From contig CM037857.1 of the NCBI GenBank assembly GCA_021292105.1, positions 44,597,901-44,661,900 of the forward strand: a DNA stretch of 64,000 nucleotides, given 5' to 3'. A model generated the notes under the pieces. The model had not been told where the DNA came from, ran no database searches, and worked only from the letters and a program-made list of their open reading frames with translations. The DNA comes from Anadara kagoshimensis (Eukaryota; Mollusca; Bivalvia; Arcoida; Arcidae). The translations under genes were made by a program, and so were the position numbers. Below are positions 36,801-48,611 of the stretch, in pieces. Position 1 is the first letter of the stretch. The number at the start of each line of letters is the position of its first letter.

Positions 36801-39800
36801 NNNNNNNNNNNNNNNNNNNNNNNNNNNNNNNNNNNNNNNNNNNNNNNNNNNNNNNNNNNNNNNNNNNNNNNNNNNNNNNNNNNNNNNNNNNNNNNNNNNN
36901 NNNNNNNNNNNNNNNNNNNNNNNNNNNNNNNNNNNNNNNNNNNNNNNNNNNNNNNNNNNNNNNNNNNNNNNNNNNNNNNNNNNNNNNNNNNNNNNNNNNN
37001 NNNNNNNNNNNNNNNNNNNNNNNNNNNNNNNNNNNNNNNNNNNNNNNNNNNNNNNNNNNNNNNNNNNNNNNNNNNNNNNNNNNNNNNNNNNNNNNNNNNN
37101 NNNNNNNNNNNNNNNNNNNNNNNNNNNNNNNNNNNNNNNNNNNNNNNNNNNNNNNNNNNNNNNNNNNNNNNNNNNNNNNNNNTCTAAAGTAGGGGTTTAT
37201 AATCAGTGTGCGCAATCACTTTATTTATTATATACCAGTGCCCGTCTAAAGTAGGGTTTATAATCAGTGTGCGCAATCACTATTTATATACCAGTGCCCG
37301 TCCAGAGTAGGGGGTTTATAATCAGTGTGCGCAATTAATATTTATATACCAGTGCCCGTCCAGAGTAGGGGTTTATAATCAGTGTGCGCATTACTATTTT
37401 ATACCAGTGCTCGTCCAGAGTAGGGGGTTTATAATCACTGTGCGCAATCACTATTTATAAACCAGTGCCCGTCCAGAGTAGGGGGTTATAATCAGTGTGC
37501 GCAATCAAATTTATATACCAGTGCCCGTCCAGAGTAGGGGTTTATAATCAGTGTGCGCAATCAATATTTATATACCAGTGCCCGTCCAGAGTAGGGGGTT
37601 ATAATCAGTGTGCGCAATCACTATTTATATACCAGTGCTCGTCCAGAGTAGGGGGTTTATAATCAGTGTGCGCATCACTATTTATATACCAGTGCCCGTC
37701 CGAGTAGGAAGTTTTAATCAGTGTGCGCAATCACTATTTATATACCAGTGCCTCTCTAAGTAGGGGTTTGTAATCAGTGTGCGCAATCACTATTTATATA
37801 CCAGTGCCCGTCCAGAGTAGGAAGTTTTAATCAGTGTGCGCAATCACTATTTATATACCAGTGCCTGTCAAAGTAGGGGTTTATAATCAGTGTGCGCAAT
37901 CACTATTTATATACCAGTGCCCGTCGAGAGTAGGGGGTTTATAATCATGTGCGCAATCACTATTTATTACCAGTGCCCGTCCAGAGTAGGGGGTTTATAA
38001 TCAGTGTGCGCAATCACTATTTATATACCAGTGCCCGTCTAAAGTAGGGGTTATAATCAGTGTGCGCAATCACTATTTATATACCAGTGCCCGTCTAAAG
38101 TAGGGAGTTATAATCATGTGCGCAATCACTATTATATACCAGTGCCCGTCTAGGTAGGGGGTTATAATCAGTATGCGCTATCACTATTATATACCAGTGC
38201 CGTCCAGAGTAGGGGGTTATAATCAGTGTGCGCAATCACTATTTATATACCAGTGCCCGTCTAAAGTAGGGGGTTATAGTCAGTGTGCGCAATCACTATT
38301 TATAACCAGTGCCCGTCTAACGTAGGGGGTTATGATAATTTGGCGCAATCACTATTATATACCGTGCCCGTTCAGAGTAAGGGGTTTATAATCATTCCGC
38401 GCAATCACTATTTATATACCAGTGCCCGTTCAGATAGGGTTTTATAATCAGTGTGCGCAATCACTATTTATATACCAGTGCCCTCTAAATAGGGTTTATA
38501 ATCAGTGTGTTCAATCACTATTTATATACCAGTGTCCGTCTAAGTAGGGGTTATAATCATGTGCGCAATCACTATTTATAGACAGTGCCCGTTCAGAGAG
38601 GGATTGATAATCATTGCGCGCAATCACTATTTATATACCAGTGCCTGTCCAGAGTAGGGTTATAATCAGTGTGCGCAATCACTATTTATATACCGGTGCC
38701 CGTCCAGAGTAGGGGATTTATAATTAGTGTGCGCAATCACTATTTATATACCAATGCCCGTCCAGAGTAGGGGTTTATAATCAGTGTGCGCAATCACTAT
38801 TTATATACCAGTGCCCGTCCAGAGTAGGAGTTTAATCAGTGTGCAATCACTATTTATACCAGTGCCCGTCCAGAGTAGGGGGTTTAAATCAGTGTGCGCA
38901 ATCACTATTTATAACCAGTGCCCGTCCAGAGAAGGGGGTTTAAATTGTGTGCGCAATCACTATTATATACCAGTGCCCGTCTAAAGTAGGGGTTATAATC
39001 ATGTGCGCAATCACTATTTATATACCAGTGCCCGTCAGAGTAGGGGTTTAAATCAGTGTGCGCATCACTATTTATATACCAGTGCCCGTCCAGAGTAGGG
39101 GTTAAATCAGTGTGCGCAATCACTATTTATATACCAGTGCCCGTCCAGTAGGAGGTTTAATCAGTGTGCGCAATCACTATTTATACCAGTGCCCGTCTAA
39201 AGTAGGGGTTTATAATCAGTGTGCGCAATCACTATTTATATACCAGTGCCCGTCCAAAGTAGGGGTTTATAATCAGTTTGCGCAATCACTATTTATATAC
39301 CAGTGCCCGTTCCAGAGTAGGGAAGTTATAATCAGTATGCGCAATCACTATTTATATACCAGTGCCCGTTCAGAGTAGGAAGTTATAATCAGTGTGCGCA
39401 ATCACTATTTATATACCAGTGCCCGTCCAGAGTAGGGGTTATAATCAGTGTGCGCAATCACTATTTATATACCAGTGCCCGTCCAAGTAGGGTTTATAAT
39501 CAGTGTGCGCAATCACTATTTATATACCAGTGCCCGTCCAGTAGGGGTTATAATCAGTGTGCAATCACTATTTATATACCAGTGCCCGTTCAGAGTAGGG
39601 GTTTATAATCAGTGTGCGCAATCACTATTTATATACCAGTGCCCGTCTAAAATAGGGGTTTATAATCAGTGTGCGCAATCACTATTATATACCAGTGTCC
39701 GTCAAAATAGGGGGTTATAATCAGTGTGCGCAATCACTATTTATATACCAGTGCCTGTCAGAGAGGGGTTTATAATCATGTGCGCGCAATCACTATTTAT

Positions 39801-42800
39801 ATACCAGTGCCCGTCCAGAGTAGGGGTTTTAATCAGTGTGCGCAATCACTATTTATATACCAGTGCCCGTCCAGAGTAGGGGTTTTATAATCAGTGTGCG
39901 CAATCACTATTTATATACCAGTGCCCGGCCAGAGTAGGGGTTTATAATCAGTGTGCGCAATCACTATTTATATACCAGTGCCCGTCCAGAGTAGGGGTTT
40001 TAATCAGTGTGTGCAATCACTATTTATATACCAGTGCCCGTCAGAGTAGGGGTTTAAAATCAGTGTGCGCAATCACTATTTATATACCAGTGCCCGTCCA
40101 GAGAAGGGGGTTTAAAATTGTGTGCGCAATCACTATTTATATCCAGTGCCGTCTAAAGTAGGGGTTATAATCATGTGCGCAATCACTATTTATATACCAG
40201 TGCCCGTCCAGAGTAGGGTTTATAATCAGTGTGCGCAATCACTATTTTATACCAGTGCCCGTCAGAGTAGGGGTTTAAATCAGTGTGCGCAATCACTATT
40301 TATATACCAGTGCCCGTCCAGAGTAGGAGGTTTAATCAGTGTGCGCAATCACTATTTATATACCAGTGCCGTCTAAAGTAGGGGGTTATAATCAGTGTGC
40401 GCAATCACTATTAATATACCAGTGCCCGTCTAAAGTAGGGTTTATAATCAGTGTGCGCAATCACTATTTTATACCAGTGCCTTCCAGAGTAGGGAGTTTA
40501 TAATCAGTGTGCGCAATCACTTTTATATACCAGTGCCCGTCAGAGTAGGAAGTTATAATCAGTGTGCGCAATCACTATTTATATACCAGTGCCCGTCCAG
40601 AGTAGGGGTTATAATCAGTGTGCGCAATCACTATTTATATACCAGTGCCCGTCAGAGTAGGGGTTTATAATCAGTGTGCGCAATCACTATTTATATACCA
40701 GTGCCCGTCCAGAGTAGGGGTTATAATCAGTGTCGCAATCACTTTATATACCAGTGCCCGTTCAGAGTAGGGGTTTATAATCAGTTGCGCAATCACTATT
40801 ATACCAGTGCCCGTCTAAAGGGGTTTATAATCAGTGTGTTCAATCACTATTTATATACCAGTGTCCGTCTAAAATAGGGGGTTATAATCATTGTGCGCAA
40901 TCACTATTTATATACCAGTGCCTGTCAGAGTAGGGGTTTATAATCATGTGCGCGCAATCACTATTTATATACCAGTGCCCGTCCATAGTAGGGAGTTTTA
41001 ATCAGTGTGCGCAATCACTATTTATATACCAGTGCCGTCAGAGTAGGGGTTTATAATCAGTGTGCGCAATCACTATTTATATACCAGTGCCCGTCCAGAG
41101 TAGGGGTTTATAATCAGTGTGCGCAATCACTATTTATATACCAGTGCCCGTCCAGAGTAGGGAGTTTTAATCAGTGTGTGCAATCACTATTTATATACCA
41201 GTGCCCGTCAGAGTAGGGGGTTTAAAATCAGTGTGCGCAATCACTATTTATATACCAGTGCCCGTCCAGAGAGGGGGTTTAAAATTGTGTGCGCAATCAC
41301 TATTTATATACCAGTGCCGTCTAAAGTAGGGGGTTATAATCATGTGCGCAATCACTATTTATATACCAGTGCCCGTCAGAGTAGGGGTTTATAATCAGTG
41401 TGCGCAATCACTATTTATATACCAGTGCCCGTCCAGAGTAGGGGTTTAAATCAGTGTGCGCAATCACTATTTATATACCAGTGCCCGTCCAGAGTAGGAG
41501 GTTTAAATCAGTGTGCGCAATCACTATTTATATACCAGTGCCCGTCCAAGTAGGGGTTATAATCATGTGCGCAATCACTATTTATATACCAGTGCCCGTC
41601 CAGAGTAGGGGGTTTATAATCAGTGTGCGCAATCACTATTTATATACCAGTGCCCGTCTAAAGTAGGGGTTATAATCAGTGTGCGCAATCACTATTTATA
41701 TACCAGTGCCCGTCCAGAGTAGGGGTTATAATCAGTTGTCGCAATCACTTTTATATACCAGTGCCCGTCAGAGTAGGGGGTTTATAATCAGTGTGCGCAA
41801 TCACTATTTATATACCAGTGCCCGTCTAAAATAGGGGTTTATAATCAGTGTGCAATCACTATTTATATACCAGTGTCCCTCTAATAGTAGGTTTATCATT
41901 GTGCGCATCACTATTTATATACCAGTGCCTGTCAGAGAAGGGGTTTAATCATTGCGCAATCACTATTTATATACCAGTGCCGTCCAGAGTAGGGAGTTTT
42001 AATCAGTGTGCGCAATCACTATTTATATACCAGTGCCCGTCCAGAGTAGGGGGTTTATAATCAGTGTGCGCAATCACTTTTATATACCAGTGCCCGTCCA
42101 AAGTAGGGGGTTTATAATCAGTGTGCGCAATCACTATTTATATACCAGTGCCGTCAGAGAAGGGGTTTATAATCATTGCGCGCAATCACTATTTATATAC
42201 CAGTGCCCGTCCAGAGTAGGGTTTTAATCAGTGTGCGCAATCACTATTTATATACCAGTGCCCGTCTAAAGTAGGGTTTATAATCAGTGTGCGCAATCAC
42301 TATTTATATACCAGTGCCCGTCCAGAGTAGGAAGTTTTAATCAGTGTGCGCAATCACTATTTATATACCAGTGCCGTCCAGAGTAGGGGGTTTAATCAGT
42401 GTGCGCAATCACTATTTATATACCAGTGCCCGTCCAGAGTAGGAAGTTTTAATCAGTGTGCGCAATCACTATTTATATACCAGTGCCCGTCCAGAGTAGG
42501 GGGTTATAATCAGTGTGCGCAATCACTATTTATATACCAGTGCCCGTCCAGAGTAGGAAGTTTTAATCAGTGTGCGCAATCACTATTTATATACCAGTGC
42601 CCGTCCAAGTAGGAAGTTTTAATCAGTGTGCGCAATCACTATTTATATACCAGTGCTCGTCCAGAGTAGGGGTTTATAATCAGTGTGCGCAATCAATATT
42701 TATATACCAGTGCCCGTCCAGAGTAGGAAGTTTTAATCAGTGTGCGCAATCACTATATATACCAGTGCCCGTCCAGAGTAGGGGTTTATAATCAGTGTGC

Positions 42801-44010
42801 GCAATCAATATTTATATACCAGTGCTCGTCCAGAGTAGAGGGTTTTAATCAGTGTGCGCAATCAATATTTATATACCAGTGCCCGTCCAGAGTAGGGGGT
42901 TTATAATCAGTGTGCGCAATCAATATTTATATACCAGTGCCCGTCCAGAGTAGGGGGTTTATAATCAGTGTGCGCAATCAATTTATATACCAGTGCCCTC
43001 CAGAGTAGGGGGTTTATAATCAGTGTGCGCAATCATATTTATATACCAGTGCCCGTCCAGAGTAGGGGGTTTATAATCAGTGTGCGCAATCACTATTTAT
43101 ATACCAGTGCCCGTCCAGAGTAGGGGGTTTTAATCAGTGTGCGCAATCGCTATTTATATACCAGTGCCCGTCCAGAGTAGGGGGTTTATAATCAGTGTGC
43201 GCAATCACTATTTATATACCAGTGCCCGTCCAGAGTAGGAAGTTTTAATCAGTGTGCGCAATCACTATTTATATACCAGTGCCTGTCTAAAGTAGGGGTT
43301 TATACTCAGTGTGCGCAATCACTATTTATATACCAGTGCCCGTCCAGAGTAGGAAGTTTTAATCAGTGTGCGCAATCACTATTTATATACCAGTGCCTGT
43401 CTAAAGTAGGGGTTTTATAATCAGTGTGCGCAATCACTATTTATATACCAGTGCCCGTCCAGAGTAGGGGGTTTATAATCAGTGTGCGCAATCACTATTT
43501 ATATACCAGTGCCCGTCCAGAGTAGGAAGTTTTAATCAGTGTGCGCAATCACTATTTATATACCAGTGCCCGTCCAAAGTAGGAAGTTTTAATCAGTGTG
43601 CGCAATCAATATTTATATACCAGTGCCCGTCCAGTGTAGGAAGTTTTAATCAGTGTGCGCAATCACTATTTATATACCAGTGCCCGTCCAGAGTAGGAAG
43701 TTTTAATCAGTGTGCGCAATCACTATTTATATACCAGTGCCCGTCCAAAGTAGGAAGTTTTAATCAGTGTGCGCAATCACTATTTATATACCAGTGCCCG
43801 TCCAAAGTAGGAAGTTTTAATCAGTGTGCGCAATCAATATTTATATACCAGTGCCCGTCCAGAGTAGGGGGTTTATAATCATTGTGCGCAATCACTATTT
43901 ATATACCAGTGCCTGTCTAAAGTAGGGGTTTATAATCAGTGTGCGCAATCACTATTTATATACCAGTGCCCGTCCAGAGAAGGGGTTTTGATAATAAGTG
44001 TGCGCAATGT
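27860..44010. repeat. 58-bp satellite array, roughly 260 copies, with higher-order structure
   Basis: The monomer is TATTTATATACCAGTGCCCG, then TCCAGAGTAGGGGGTTTATA (or TCTAAAGTAGGGG, or AGAGTAGGAAGTTTT), then ATCAGTGTGCGCAATCAC. Marker variants recur at about 1.07-1.17 kb. The unit lacks frequent stops on the + strand, so open stretches of 60-126 codons occur in all three frames; these are not genes. Single-base deletions are commoner from about 32.4 kb to 42 kb than before, which may be real divergence or uncorrected read errors. Confidence 0.98.
36183..37182. other. Assembly gap of exactly 1,000 N
   Basis: Satellite monomers lie directly on both sides, so the gap is inside the array and its true size is unknown. 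Open frames across it are artefacts. Confidence 0.99.
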
Positions 44011-44020
44011 ATGTTTGTCT

Positions 44021-44253
44021 GGCCCCGGTTTCGAAATCATTCCTTAACTTAGATTCTCCTGAATCAAACATGTCAACTTTTGACAATATCTTTAGTACTT
44101 CTAATATAAAGTCTAAACAGATTTATAATTTATATGTAGTAAGTTTAGAATGGTCTTCACAACGACACCTAAAATTCTTAAAAGTATTAAGCTTTCAAAT
44201 TTGACAGAATTAAGGGAAATATAAGTTTAAGAAATGATTGTAAAACCGGGGCC
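44021..44253. mobile_element. 233-bp MITE with GGCCCCGG termini
   Basis: GGCCCCGGTTTCGAAATCAT at the left is inverted at the right as AATGATTGTAAAACCGGGGC and a final C, with a few mismatches over about 35 nt. The inside has no coding potential. It lies exactly between the end of the satellite and the 5' end of gene 2. Confidence 0.75.
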
Positions 44254-44302
44254 TGGTATTATATTGTCTTGGAATCTCTATATATGTACATTTTTCTTAC
44301 AG

Positions 44303-44369
44303 ATAGAGATATATCGGGTGATGTCACATAAATGGAGTAGCTTAAATGGCATAAAAACAAAACCTAACC
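44303..44369 (+). promoter_or_regulatory. 5' untranslated stretch of gene 2, possible spliced leader exon upstream
   Basis: A pyrimidine-rich acceptor, TTTTTCTTACAG, ends at 44302, so the first coding exon may begin there and be preceded by a non-coding exon. An in-frame TAA at 44352-44354 shows the coding frame cannot extend upstream of the ATG at 44370. No TATA box or initiator could be placed with confidence. Confidence 0.45.
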
Positions 44370-45015
44370 ATGGCGGAGGCTCCAAAACGATCAAAGAAGA
44401 AATCAAAGTTTAATATTTTGAAGCTGTTTAAAAGAAAATCCAAGAAGAAAGATGAAGAAAACAGACGAGCTACACAGCCACCTAGGGTCGAAAATCAGCA
44501 ACAAAGGGAAGATTATAGACACAGCTCCCCACCAACTGATTTTGCAGTCTCGGGATACTATTCAGAAATACCAGAAAAACACTTTGATAGAACACTTTTT
44601 GATATAAAAGATAACCAGTACGACACTTATCTTGAACCACAAGGGGCAGACGAGCAAGCACGTTATCCGCGGGCATCAGGATCGGACGGTTATATAAGTC
44701 CAATAGGTAGAAATCCCAGTGAACACGAAATTCGTGGTGTTTTTGCTTTAGATTCTGCCAGAAAGGCTGAAAATGCAAGAATTTCTGGAATTCTGAAACA
44801 ACAAGAAGTTACAGATAAAACGTTGTATATTAATTATGACGAGCCACCTAAGATACCAGAAAGAATTTTTTTAGCATCTCCCAGTAAGGAAGAACAACCT
44901 CCCGAATTACCTCAAAAGTTACCCATCTTCGTTGATGCAGCTGTCGGAGATTCATTACCTATCAACCTGTATGAAAATAAAGAGTTTGACTTACAGAAGA
45001 ATGGAAAAGAAAAGG
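44370..45015 (+). CDS. Gene 2 exon 1: basic, disordered N-terminus with tyrosine and proline motifs
   Basis: The 646-nt exon starts at ACCATGG and ends AAGG|GTAAAA, phase 1. It opens MAEAPKRSKKKSKFNILKLF then KRKSKKK, a likely nuclear localisation or membrane/RNA-contacting basic patch. Then follow GYYSEIPEK, NQYDTYLEP, DGYISPI, TLYINYDEPPKIPER, PPELPQKLP and NLYENKEF. YINY and YENK fit the pYxN pattern bound by Grb2-type SH2 domains, and the PxxP stretches could bind SH3 domains. No folded domain is seen. The (CT)n run after the donor belongs to the intron. Confidence 0.88.
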
Positions 45016-45020
45016 GTAAA

Positions 45021-45063
<43 letters not shown>

Positions 45064-45144
45064 GACCATTGTCAAGAAATTGGGTATTCATTCTTTTGTC
45101 AGCATATGTCATGTCGCAGTTCGTTTTGTTATAGGGGTATACCA

Positions 45145-45187
<43 letters not shown>

Positions 45188-47302
45188 GTTGATTGAAAAT
45201 TTCCTGGCATGGCTGTCCTAAATTGAAATTAAAATATTGCCAGGTGAGCGATACATGCCCTATTGGACTTTTTGTTATACTTTGCAAATACGTTTTTGCA
45301 TTTTGTTTTATGTGCTCCACGTGTTTAACTTTCTCTGACATTTTTAAAAAATACGTTTAATTAAGACAATTCAATTCAATTCACTTTATTCACTCAAGCC
45401 CACAGGGTGGTACATGAGGTAATATATATACAAGAATACAAGAATGGGCATGCCTTATACAAAACAACATAAAAAAATGGTTTACATCAATATAACATAA
45501 TTGCATTACATTTTTATAAACAAGCAAAGTGGTAACCATAGATCTAAATACAAAGACGATCATATGCATTTGATGACAAATTTAAGACTGATAAACTAAA
45601 TAATATGCTAAATCTGAAGACTTTCAATAAATTTGTTGCTACTTTCTTTCTTTTCTACTTATCAATCTTTCTTCCTTCTTTCTTTCTTTAAATCAAACAT
45701 AAACATACTTGTTTATACTCAAACAAAAAACTCAAAAAATAAAGTTAAATCTATTAAAACTGGCAAATAGATAATAACATGAACTTCCAAGTGAGGCCTG
45801 GCATTCGTAAGGATAAGCACATTTTGTCTAGCTAGCTAAATCCGCTACAGTGAAATAATATAAAATCATAATTCAGAACGAAAGGAACATGGAACTAAGC
45901 GACGTCAAATATACCTAGAAAAATACATTGTATACAATGACATAACTTATCAACAAAATTGTGATCATGCCCATTTTTTTTTTTTAAATTTTATATGTTA
46001 CTTGATGCGTAAATACTAATACAAAATGTAATTCTCCCAGAAATACACACTCATTTCTTCATGTTTAGCTGTTCAAACTGCCAAATTGGCACAAATTAAA
46101 TACACTATTTAAAAATTGTATAATATCCTTTGTAAAAAAGTTGGCTATAATGATTTTATACCTCCTCAAACTAAATTGAGGAGGGAATATATAGGAATCA
46201 TCATGTCTTTCTGTCTGTACGTCTGTCTGTACGTCCGTGTAAAATCATGTCCCGGTCATACAGTATCTCATAATTGCTTTTGACGACTGTCATAAAACTT
46301 CACATGAATAAATCTTCATGGCACAAAGTTGTGTCAGGTTAAATCGGAAAGGTCAAGGTTGCTGGAAAACATTGAACCCTTGTACATGGAGACCGGGACA
46401 TTTGGCTCTTAAAAGGCAATTCTAGTTTTTAAGCTCAGACACGAATTTCAAGTTCTTCATCTTTTATCGTCAGGTGAAGTGGTCGGTTCCCAAAACGATA
46501 GTAATATAGCAGACGGACAAACAATGAAGGACTCTGTATGTAAATCATCTGATTATGAAGAAGTGGCTGAACCAAAAACTGACAAACCGGACAACCCCGT
46601 GAGCACATCTGAAACACAGCAGAACAATTACAACAAACCGGACAACCCCGTGACCACATCTGAAACACAGCAGAACAATTACAACAAACCGGACATTCCC
46701 GTGACCGTATCTGAAACTCAACAGAACGATAACAAACCGGACTCTGCTGTGAAGGTGAGTTGTATTTGACTGTTCTCTTTTTTTTTCTCTCTTTTTAATT
46801 TTTGCTGTATGACAGGTATGAATTCTTCAGGTGAAATTTTACCTCAGAAATAAGTCACTGCTATAGAGGTTTTTTTCTTATATTAATTCATCATTATCAA
46901 CATTATTATATCTTATAGATTCTAAACGGAGTGTCGAAGACAACAAATCTCTTATGTTTTCAAAAGATTTCCTCAGAAACAACTGACGAAACTTTAACCA
47001 ACTACTTAGAAGTGATTGCCAACAAAAGCGGATATCCGGTGGAGATATCAAACATTGTGCACGGAAATGAAGGAACAGTAGTTGTACAGTTTACAGACGA
47101 CATAGGTATTTCCTTTTTCATTCAAACTAATATTCATCGGGATGTTTGTAAATGCTTACTTTCGTCTCTTGTGTGAGACCACCAGGGTTACTGATTGGAA
47201 AACAAGATGAATAATTTGAGCAGTTCAAAAGTGCTTAAGTCAAAGCAACGGATGCCACTGTTTCATAACATCTAAGCCCACACACACACACACACACACA
47301 CA

Positions 47303-47395
<93 letters not shown>

Positions 47396-47443
47396 TAGAG
47401 GTTTATACATGTATGTGTTATGATTTTGTAAGCTTTGATTCAT

Positions 47444-47522
<79 letters not shown>

Positions 47523-48571
47523 TGACATTATTAATAAATTATTTAATTGGCATTGTATTTTATTATGCAGATGGATTCAAACTGTCTGAAGAGATGAAAA
47601 AGAGACCATTACATAACACTGTATTACGAACTTGTGAAATAACAGCTTCTAACGCAGTAGTGATAAGCAGTGAACATAACATGCCAGCAGACGACACCAT
47701 CAGAAACCATTTTGAAAATGACTTTGGTCACGTGATTGCATTGGCTGATATGGAATTCGGGGTGAAAGTAATAACTTTCCAAGACTGTTCAGGTAGTTGC
47801 ATCTATCATAACTTTTTTATTTTTGTATAGAGATTATGATACTGACGAGCCCAGAAAAGTGTAAACAAACTTTGTATTTTCGGAGGGCTGCTTAACATAC
47901 CAGGCTCTGAGAAGTCGAATCGCTTATGGAACGCAATAACCGTAGGTACATTGAAAATTTCAAAATGAACGACTAGATGAGCATCTCCAGACAAACAAGA
48001 GATGGAAAGTTATTTGCTGAACTCTATGAGCTGTGGTTCTGGGTTATCAAACAGTCTACAGAACCTTCTGAATTCTTTTACCATTTGTTGTTGTTAATAC
48101 GTCAATTTATATTCAGAAAACACTTTCAAATATTTTGCTTTCGTAGTCACAATTGTCCAACACACACAATTTTTCACATAAGATAATACTTAAATCCCTC
48201 AAAGGGTTAAAGCACTGATCAAGATTCAGTGACTTTTGGGACTTTTTCGAGATAATACTTAAATCCTTCATAGGGTTAAAGCACTGATCAAAATTCATTG
48301 ACTTTTGGAACCTTTTCTATTTGTTGAACGGATTACAAACGATTCTTCACATCTTAAGGCTTGTTTTAACTATAGAAGTCTTGTTTACCTTATGTAATCG
48401 GAAATAAAATGTATCCACGGGTTGTAGAAAATATTATTGCATACACTCAGTGTACCAGAACACATATTTTCCTAGAAAGTTTATTAGTTTCTGCACGGTT
48501 TCGCTGACTCGCGGCATGCGTTTGGTTTTATATTATATTTATGCTATGTAATCAATTCATGTAAAACTAAA

Positions 48572-48611
<40 letters not shown>

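Noticed and set aside
36029..37254. Open frames of 346-387 codons
   Set aside because: They consist almost wholly of the 1,000-N gap.
29895..42791. Dozens of open frames of 60-126 codons across the satellite
   Set aside because: The 58-bp unit lacks frequent stops on the + strand, so frames stay open by chance and the same peptide stretches appear in all frames in rotation.
44482..44778. 98-codon minus-strand open frame opposite gene 2 exon 1
   Set aside because: It is the shadow of a real exon on the other strand.
45016..45341. Extension of exon 1 of gene 2 through the CT repeat, and open frames in the CA repeat
   Set aside because: The donor AAGG|GTAAAA gives an exact phase match to exon 2; the extension is low-complexity repeat.
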